Below are positions 57,293-64,000 of a DNA stretch of 64,000 nucleotides, piece by piece (positions within the stretch are counted from its first letter, which is position 1; each line of letters opens with the position of its first letter). Made by a program: the position numbers and the translations under genes. The stretch comes from Schistocephalus solidus (taxonomy: Eukaryota > Platyhelminthes > Cestoda > Diphyllobothriidea > Diphyllobothriidae): positions 1 through 64,000 of the forward strand of contig WEDG01007654.1 of assembly GCA_017591395.1 (NCBI GenBank), given 5' to 3'. The notes under the pieces are model-generated. The model had not been told where the DNA came from and made no database searches. It was given only the letters and a program-made list of their open reading frames with translations.

Positions 57293-59159
57293 CAGTGCAG
57301 CCGCAAGCATCACTTAAAAGGACTTCATGCACAATTCACCGTCCTTGTACCACTATGCTGTGGAGCACACAGTGGACCTCTTCGGAATCGACGGTCGAAC
57401 TGTTGATGTATCAGCATACCTGGCCGCCGTACTAGGCATAATCGATTTTACGCGGAAGTGGTCGTCATTCAATCCTGCTTTATCTTTCTACTTCCCCATC
57501 TCACCGGCCAGCAAACCTTAGACGACGAGAAACGACGAAGACACAAGTCGCATCTCCAATCCTTTGCCTATCCAAAGTGTCTGGACGGTGTTCAGCCGCA
57601 CAGTCTCTACGTGGCAAAGGATACCCCTGAGGGTCTGGGCGTTAGATGGAGGTGAATTCAGTTCACATCCTAAAGGACGGCGAAGGCCGTAGTGTTTAAG
57701 GTCCTCCTATGTTCTTAGCTGTCACGACAGGTTTCCTGATCGCCTCTGAACACAGGAGAGATGACCTTGGTAGCAATGAGTGCTGCGACCTTGGCATCGT
57801 GAGGCGTCATCTGTTCTGGCGCACGCATGTCAAGGCACACGCATGAACTTCTCCTTTCAAGTTTAATGGCCTAGGAAAACGAAATTTCGCTACTGATGGT
57901 TTGAGTCCCTTAGAAGGGTGCGAGTGAATTATTGATGCCGAGAAAAGTGCACATGGGACGCTCTGATAGCCTTAAATTAGACGCTGACTTTACAAGAATT
58001 CTACTATAAAAGGCATTAGTTTCGATTGTTAGCAAGTTAAACGCACAACCCGAGTCATCAGGTCCTCGGACGAGCACATCACACTGTCAGTGCCGAGTTG
58101 GGTGGGGTTGTGGGATAATAGTTTTGGGCAAGTCACACCACCGATAAAGGCTACGGAAACGCCCGTCAGAGCCAAACAGATGTGGCTGACGCATATCTTG
58201 CTTCATGGCTAAATGAGAGGAACGATCGTTTACAGTGATCCGGACTGATGCAGAAAATCACACTGGAATAGGGTACGATTGGACATTTTCCCAGACAAAA
58301 TGCCCAACCTTGGACCTTAAAAATTGCAGTGATTTGGAAACCTGAGTTTTCGGTGTTCCCATGACCTCCAATCGATTTAATATTACCGTTTTTACAGACC
58401 GATTCCCCACTTCTCGTTATCCTTATATGGGGAAAAATGTTGGCACCTGACATGGTTGAGTTAACCGACTCCAACAACCTCGAGTCATGAAGATTCTTCG
58501 GAATTTTTTGAACAAGCAGCCTGTAGTGACCCAAATCGGTTGCGTGTTGCAACTGCTGCGACTGGCCCTCCAATGCCTGTCAGACTGTCTGTGAGAGGTT
58601 CTTCGCCGTCTCCACCTAGCATGCTGAAATCTAGTCAGAAAATAGCGAAAACAAGAGAGTCTATTTTATGTTGGTTCAAGTGACTCATGTCACATTGGAC
58701 CGCGTGATATTTTAGATGACAGTGCGCGTGTAAGACCCAAGTCGTCACGCATTGGTAGCGTTACTACTTTTCATCAGTAAACGCTTATGTCAATGACTGT
58801 CAAAAATGGCGCCTTCAGGGTTAGGATTCTGTAAAGCATTGTTTTTACTCAGTTCACTTCAATCATCAGACCAATTCGGTGTCGCCTGGCAAGAAAGAAG
58901 GCATTAGAATGGGGAATTTATTGTGTACAGAATCCTGAGTTTAGTGAGCAGTGGCTGTCAACAAGAACATTTCAGAAAAAAAACATGGGAATGGTTTCCT
59001 TTAAATAGTGGGCTTCTAGAAAGAACGTTCAGAGAGAAATGGTAGGAAAGATTAGGTTGCTGGAAAGAAATTTCCGAAAAAAATGGTGGGGACCGTTTAT
59101 GTGGCCCTCCAAACGCTAAATTTTACGCCGGATGCCTATGCCTGTGTCCCAATCCTAAT
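57293..59159. other. Unassigned sequence
   Basis: A 135-codon minus frame (58,573-58,166) and two overlapping plus frames at 57,327-57,655 have no motif I recognise and no second copy in the window. Left unassigned. Confidence 0.35.
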
Positions 59160-59232
59160 ACAAGCCCAGACACTGGTAGATGGGCGCTCACCGATCAGTT
59201 ACGGGACTCACCCGTCCCGATGTGCCTTGGGA
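59160..59232 (-). repeat. Fragment of the tRNA-headed satellite/SINE body
   Basis: 'gtagatgggcgctcaccgat' through 'tgtgccttgggag' matches monomer bodies at 12,571-12,640 and elsewhere. It is a single dispersed piece far from the array, showing that the unit also exists as isolated copies. Confidence 0.75.
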
Positions 59233-60489
59233 GTAAACCATATCCTAACCCTAACGTTAACATCAATCCTAACCTCGACCCTAATTTCCAGGCATTACGG
59301 GACGTTCCTTGTCTCCTGACCCGTACAACAAACGAGCTCAATCAAACGGCAATTCGATCTACGATAAGTAATCGACTACACAATCACCGAAGCCTGTGGA
59401 AGAGTATAGGCTGTCCCACAATTATAAATCCACGTGGTTTTTGATCTACTTTTTAGCAGGTTTGCATCCATCAGTTCGGTTTTTGCATGAGAGATTATAG
59501 TGTAAAAACATGTTGTATTGTCAAGGTTTTGCGAGCAGAATGATCGAAAGGCCCATGGTCCGCAATTATAAGGTCACGTTATGCACTAGTGTTTCTTCGC
59601 AACTTGAGTGAGAGGGTGACGTAATGTAAATTGTGTGTTTATGTGTTTAACTTTAAGTTTTCATCACCACCGACCAATAAGATGAGGACAATCTCGTGAG
59701 TACACCTCACAAAATCAATGAAATTCGGCCAGTGTTTGCGTTTTACGGAGGATTAGAGGAATGCTTCTGGTGGATTTGGAGCTAGGCAGGATTGCAGCTT
59801 TGAGTTTGTTCTATCCCGACGGGTGCGATAGAGGAGAAGGCAAAGCGGGTTTCTGGAAAACTATTTTATTCTGGGCCGACAGAAAACAGTGGATCTCTAG
59901 CTCATAAACTCTCGTTTATTTATTGAGTTTTGGGTGCTCTCGAACGTTCTGGCCAATGGCGTGACAATCGCGGAGAGCATTCTGAAACCGTCTGGATTGC
60001 AACGTGGTTCACGTTGATTGGTCGCATCTCGCGCTGGAATCCCCTCGCCAAAACTTCTCGAAAGTTTGGGCCGCACGCGCGTGAAGCCCTGATGCACGCG
60101 CGTGTTCGGTGCAGCCACGCGCACTGATTGGTGGCCTGGTTTTCGATGCGTCGTTCTCAGCCGGCTTGGCCTGTTTAGGCGTGCGTCATCACGTGCCCTT
60201 TCCGCCTTGGGCCGCGACTCGACTGCGCTTCCCGTCTCCGTAACAGAGTTCACTGCGTCCGATAGTGGATAAATCAAAGAACTCCTGGAGATATTGGAAG
60301 CTGTGATGATTATATTGTAGCTCGTGAGTATGAAATGACCCAACTCCTTGTGCATGTTGAGCGCTGAACCTCCCGTGACAACGTGCACCTGCGCACCAAT
60401 GGATGTCTGCTCCTCGACAATCCTGGCTGTTCAAACCGTCCAAACATCTTCAAAACTGACTCACACGACCTTATAAGGAGCTCTGTGAT
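59233..60489. other. Unassigned, GC-richer sequence
   Basis: Starts with a telomere-like degenerate patch (59,243-59,287: 'cctaaccctaacgttaac', 'cctaacctcgaccctaat'). The part 59,900-60,400 is CpG-rich and has a 163-codon minus frame (60,388-59,897) with overlapping frames on both strands, a pattern expected from GC-rich non-coding DNA or the 5' part of the adjoining Penelope-like repeat. Confidence 0.35.
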
Positions 60490-60805
60490 GACTCCATGTG
60501 GTTTCAAACTTGGGATGCCGCTCTCGCAGCTGCCAGACGTGTCCTCGTCCGGAACCCAACTCCTTCTCCAATAGTTCTGTACAGAATACACTATCGATTT
60601 ATCGATTTGGCGCCGGCGCACAGAGCCCTATGCAGTCACCTCCAGACTTGCTTCAGGGATCATTGCTTGGTTTGTATTCCTTATTAGTGTCGCCTTTGTG
60701 TTGCTGCTGTTAGCTCTGACGATGGACTCCTGTAGGAGTTTGAAAGCTCAAAATAATATAAAATTTGTTTCGGTAATCGAACAGACTTCTCATTTGCTCA
60801 TGTAA
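60490..60805 (+). mobile_element. Penelope-like 3' end (PLE-2), copy 3
   Basis: Encodes YRFIDLAPAHRALCSHLQTC and a stop, then 3' UTR with 'gacgatggactcctgtagga', 'gtttgaaagctcaaaataat', 'aatcgaacagacttctcatt' and 'tgctcatg'. Upstream 60,496-60,590 is open in the same frame (WDAALAAARRVLVRNPTPSP) and may be more of the ORF or chance. It is the least decayed of the three copies. Confidence 0.7.
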
Positions 60806-60996
60806 TCTCCTGGCACCCGAACATTCACATTCATTCGAGAATGCATTATCTCCTCAACTCGCGTCCCCCTTCTTCTCTTCTTAGACGGAACCGGGTCTGA
60901 AGATCTTAGTGGCTAGCGTCTTCCCTAAGAACTCAAGCTATTGCGGGCAGGATGAGGAACAGTAGGAAAAAGAGGAGGGAGAAAAAACATGATACA

Positions 60997-61129
60997 AAGG
61001 AGGAGGAGGACGAGGACGAGGAGGAGGAGGAGGAGGAGGAGGAGGAAGGAGGAGGAGGAGGAGGATGAGGAGGAGGAGGAGGAGGAGGAGGAGGAGGAGG
61101 AGGAGGAGGAGGAGGAGGAGGAGGAGGAG
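60997..61129. repeat. (GGA)n microsatellite, about 133 bp
   Basis: AGG/GAG trinucleotide array with a few interruptions (cgaggacgag near 61,011, aagg near 61,047, atg near 61,066). Poly-Glu and poly-Ser frames over it are artefacts. Confidence 0.97.
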
Positions 61130-62280
61130 TACGCCACCATTTACCCTAACGTTAAGTTAAATACCACGGGCAATTAGCACACGCCGCGGAATAGATAAGT
61201 TACCATTTTCACGTCTGGCCTCGTCAGTTAAAGTGGGTTCACATATCCTTTTAGTTCCTGTAAGGAAAACCTGGTTTAAGAGGACTGTAATTTAGGAAGA
61301 GCCATTTTCCAACCATTCTTATAACTTAAGAGTGCACTAAACCGTTTTAAGATGAACCCCTCCTGTGTTAAGTCTCCGGTATTACTTTCCGACTCCAAAC
61401 CAGGTCGATCGACGCAGGTGGTAGTGTTATCATGAAACAAGTTAAAAACAACATAAAAGTATCAACTATTTCGCGAACAAAGCCATTGCATGTGAACATT
61501 CCATTAATTACCTGTACTATATGCCTCCAGTTCATGAGTATTACAATAAATAAAGTATTTTTCTTATAAATCCCGGGTCAATGAATGCTCACTTTGGGTG
61601 CAAAGCCTATGTACTTACAGGGTTCCTGACTTTACTAATTCGTGCGAAAATGCGAGGTCCAGAAAACGGTCGCGAAGGGGGTGTGATAGCTAGATGACGA
61701 ATTTTATTTGCCCGACGTTTTGGTTTCATACTCGAAGCGTCTCGCAATCATGGCAGGAAACATCTTGAGTCGTTTGCCGGTTCTCGTGAGAAACGACAAC
61801 TGCGTGAGCCGGGAACTGTTTGAGCCCTGGTCTTTTGGCCCGCAGTCCGTAAACACGCGCAGTGACCTACCCCTTTACATGCTCTGCGGAGAGGGATGCG
61901 GGTAACCAGCGGTCACGGTAATACCAAGCCAAAGTGTCGAGTAGTTGTCACGCTAAGAAGTACTACCGCTGCTGACAGCACAACGACTAACGCCTCACGT
62001 ACAGACCGAGAAGCAATTGTCGAGTAGGCACGTGGTCGCCTGGCTACTGTTTCCTATACATACTGCTCTTCTAATGCATTTATCCTCATTTTCTACGACT
62101 GTCTCTGATAACGAGTTCAAGTAAGGATCCGAAATTTGTGGTCGCATCTTCTTCTGAAAATACGATGTCACTCGAATAACCTGTCGTAAAAAAACCTCAG
62201 AATGTTTATCATCGAAATAAAGAATTTTCAAGCATGAACTTTGAAGAGGACGTGATTTAAAGGCAGATTAATAATTCCGA
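61130..62280. other. Unassigned sequence
   Basis: 'taccctaacgttaagttaaa' at 61,141 is weakly telomere-like. No other feature recognised. Confidence 0.35.
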
Positions 62281-62545
62281 TAAAGACACGGGAGACTGGA
62301 ATGGTCATTTCTGGCACATTAGCCGTCATCAGCCAGTCATACTCAACCCTGGGTGGTGTCAAACCCGTTCTAAACATTGAGCAACGGGTTGGTTGTGTTG
62401 TCTGTTTAGATCAGGACTATTGACTTGCATTCGCTGAATAACGCTCATCTATAATCAACGTAAGTCACTCGTCTTGTTCTGCCTTGGGGCTCGTTCTCGA
62501 GTCCCGCCAACAGCCACACAGGCTAGGAGTAGTAAAGGCAGATGA
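62281..62545 (-). repeat. Isolated satellite/SINE monomer, minus orientation
   Basis: Same orientation as the 11.8-17.4 kb array: 'gggagactggaatggtcatt', 'tagccgtcatcagccagtca', a decayed head around 62,365-62,400, then 'cgtcttgttctgccttgggg' and 'gctaggagtagtaaaggcag'. The head is too decayed for clear A and B boxes. Confidence 0.7.
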
Positions 62546-62565
62546 AAAATTCTGACAAGACAACA

Positions 62566-62760
62566 ACCCCGTGGCTCAGTGGTTAGAGTGTTGGACTTCT
62601 GATCAAAAGGCTGCGGGGTCGAGCCTCGGGTTGGGTATGACTGGCTGATGACGGCTAATGAGCCAGAAATGACCATTCCAGTCTCCCGTGTCTTTGTAAG
62701 AATTGTTCAATGTCTTTACTACTCCTAGGTGCTGTGCGGTGCTGGCGGGGCTGGAGAATG
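62566..62760 (+). mobile_element. Isolated tRNA-headed SINE, plus orientation (arginine-tRNA-like)
   Basis: Best preserved head in the window: A-box-like GTGGCTCAGTGGTTAGAG (62,571-62,588), anticodon arm TTGGACTTCTGATCAAA with TCT at the anticodon position, and B box GGGGTCGAGCC (62,615-62,625). The arm TTGGA-CTTCTnA is close to that of arginine-UCU tRNA. The body 'atgactggctgatgacggct' and 'gaccattccagtctcccgtg' follows, ending near 62,760. This is the monomer type of the big satellite, as a separate insertion facing the minus copy at 62,281. Confidence 0.8.
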
Positions 62761-63489
62761 AGCAGAACACCGTTAACGATAGGTGAGCGTTCGTCAACGA
62801 ACGTTCAACGAAAGAGGTGCTTTGCTACCAAGAAAGAATAGCTTCGATTACATTTTCTATGAAATATATTTAAATTTACACGGGGATCAAAAAATGCAAA
62901 CGGCAGTTTGTGGCTTCATCAGAAAAAATCAGTATTAGTATATTTGAAGGAGATGTAGGTGCATAATCTTTGAATTCCCTTTTTGTACATGCGTGTTGTG
63001 GTATCAAAAAATAGTATCTTGGTTTGTTGGCGAGGCCAACTGGGATGAGCTAACGGGGTGGAACATAGTTGAACAAGAGCAGTCAGTGAAAAATAAACCT
63101 GGAATTTTTAGGAGAAAAAAACTGTCGCCAGGGGGGGGGCATCGAGGAGGTCACCTGGATCATCACCAAAGTGCGAAAGATGCAGCCAGACACTCCCTTG
63201 CCGATTGCAGAGTCCGTCAAGTGCTTTCAAAGGCAGAAATACCCGCCCAGATCGTCCTCGGTCCGTGCGGTTCGAACCAAAGGAGAACGTTCAGAGACCG
63301 CATGGACTATGGCCGCCATGTTCGGCTGATGCGAGCACTCATGGTGTCACCAAGGTGTGCACTTATTTAAGCAGGGAAAACCTCGGGGACCTCCACATGG
63401 GAATTATGGAAGAGAACGTGAGCCCTCGGATGAAAATAATAAAACATATAGAAATGTTACTCAAATATTCTAACTGAATTATTTCTGAC
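62761..63489. other. Unassigned sequence
   Basis: A 125-codon plus frame at 62,993-63,370 has no recognised motif. Includes a run of nine G near 63,130. Confidence 0.35.
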
Positions 63490-64000
63490 GTCGCCCTTGC
63501 AGCTTTCAGTTCGTGTTGTAGCACTCAATGTTATATCGATCCAACTTTCGCTTAAAAGCCTCTAGGAATTCCGACATAACGACATCCAGAGGACGATTTT
63601 TCCAAACTTCGAGAAAAAGTACTTGCGAGTGTCCAGCTTAGCTCCAGTCACACCTTATCTTAGAGGATGACTTCTCAAGTTCGTTGTTGCTGTTGCTATT
63701 TCGAAGAAATCACCTGAGACAAGACAGCAGTCCAGAATGCGTAATATGCGGAATGTGAGTATCAGGTCTCCACGAAGCTGTCTATAGCGCAAGGGAAAGA
63801 GATTCTGATTAGACAGCCGTGTTTCCTAAGGCTGTGAGGCCTGTCCATGGACAAGTTTGGTTGTTCACCTTTGGACCATTTCGAGGATGTTGATGTCCTT
63901 CGCTGCCCAGGGTCTCCAAGCTTAGATAGCGAATTCCAACTGCGGCCACACGAAGGTTCCGAAGAGATTGCTGAAGCCGTCGTAATTGAAGGCTGAAAAA
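63490..64000 (-). pseudogene. Non-LTR RT C-terminal region (family E), running off the window
   Basis: On the minus strand: FGTFVWPQLEFAI, stop, AWRPWAAKDINILEMVQR, then QNLFPLRYRQLRGDLILTF, SGDFFEIATATTNLRSHPL, a shift, LDTRKYFFS and LEAFKRKLDRYN. This is the thumb and tail of a Jockey/CR1-type element. It has the same module order as 8,060-8,430 and includes more of the upstream part (QLRGDLI). At least three stops or shifts. Its catalytic region would lie beyond 64,000. Confidence 0.8.

Noticed and set aside
58166..58573. 135-codon minus-strand frame
   Set aside because: No recognisable motif, no conserved copy and no splice or promoter context. Not enough to call a gene.
59897..60388. 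163-codon minus-strand frame
   Set aside because: Lies in GC-rich DNA with long overlapping frames on both strands, no motif and no second copy; stop codons are simply rarer there.
60925..61177. Poly-Glu, poly-Arg and poly-Ser frames
   Set aside because: Translation artefacts of the (GGA)n array.

Overview
This window looks like gene-poor, repeat-dominated nuclear DNA from a flatworm, most likely a tapeworm. No bacterial or viral gene order is visible. The basis is a mix of decayed non-LTR retrotransposons (endonuclease, reverse transcriptase and C-terminal tail fragments of the Jockey/CR1/L2 type), Penelope-like GIY-YIG tails, tRNA-derived SINE-type sequences, microsatellites, and one small family of split genes with introns of about 33 to 163 nt. 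The tapeworm assignment is an inference from the general look of these families, not a database match.

Layout. 1-8 kb: AT-rich sequence with dispersed repeats that reappear inverted near 29-31 kb. 8-25 kb: the most structured part. Two inverted homologous arms (8.60-10.67 kb and 18.59-20.10 kb) flank a satellite of about 305-315 bp monomers, each carrying an arginine-tRNA-like head on the minus strand. The satellite is organised as two tandem copies of a unit of about 3.23 kb. Next to the right arm lie three minus-strand copies (alpha 17.8-18.6, beta 22.6-24.1, gamma 24.3-25.0 kb) of an unrecognised multi-exon gene with conserved splice sites, phases and intron lengths, and largely synonymous differences in several exons. 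Beta also has a signal-peptide-like first exon. This is the best candidate for something undescribed. 25-36 kb: an endonuclease fragment, then repeats and unassigned sequence.

36-51 kb: a nested graveyard of retroelements. Family A copies lie at 36.2-39.4 and 44.7-46.8 kb; family B copies at 40.5-41.1, 41.5-43.4 and (minus) 46.8-49.3 kb; a family C tail at 41.1-41.5 kb; a serine-tRNA-like SINE at 43.9-44.05 kb; a Penelope-like tail at 49.3-50.0 kb; and a family D remnant at 50.0-51.1 kb. 51-64 kb: less AT-rich sequence with short Penelope-like 3' ends, long (GA)n and (GGA)n tracts, satellite-type SINE pieces including a foldback at 62.3-62.7 kb, and another reverse-transcriptase tail running off the end.

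Almost every protein-like segment is broken by frameshifts, stops or deletions. The longest open retroelement frame is the family B reverse transcriptase at 47.66-48.78 kb (373 codons), and it too is 5'-truncated at the element level. All homology statements are by eye. Boundaries are good to a few bases where splice sites or sharp junctions are given, and to tens of bases elsewhere.
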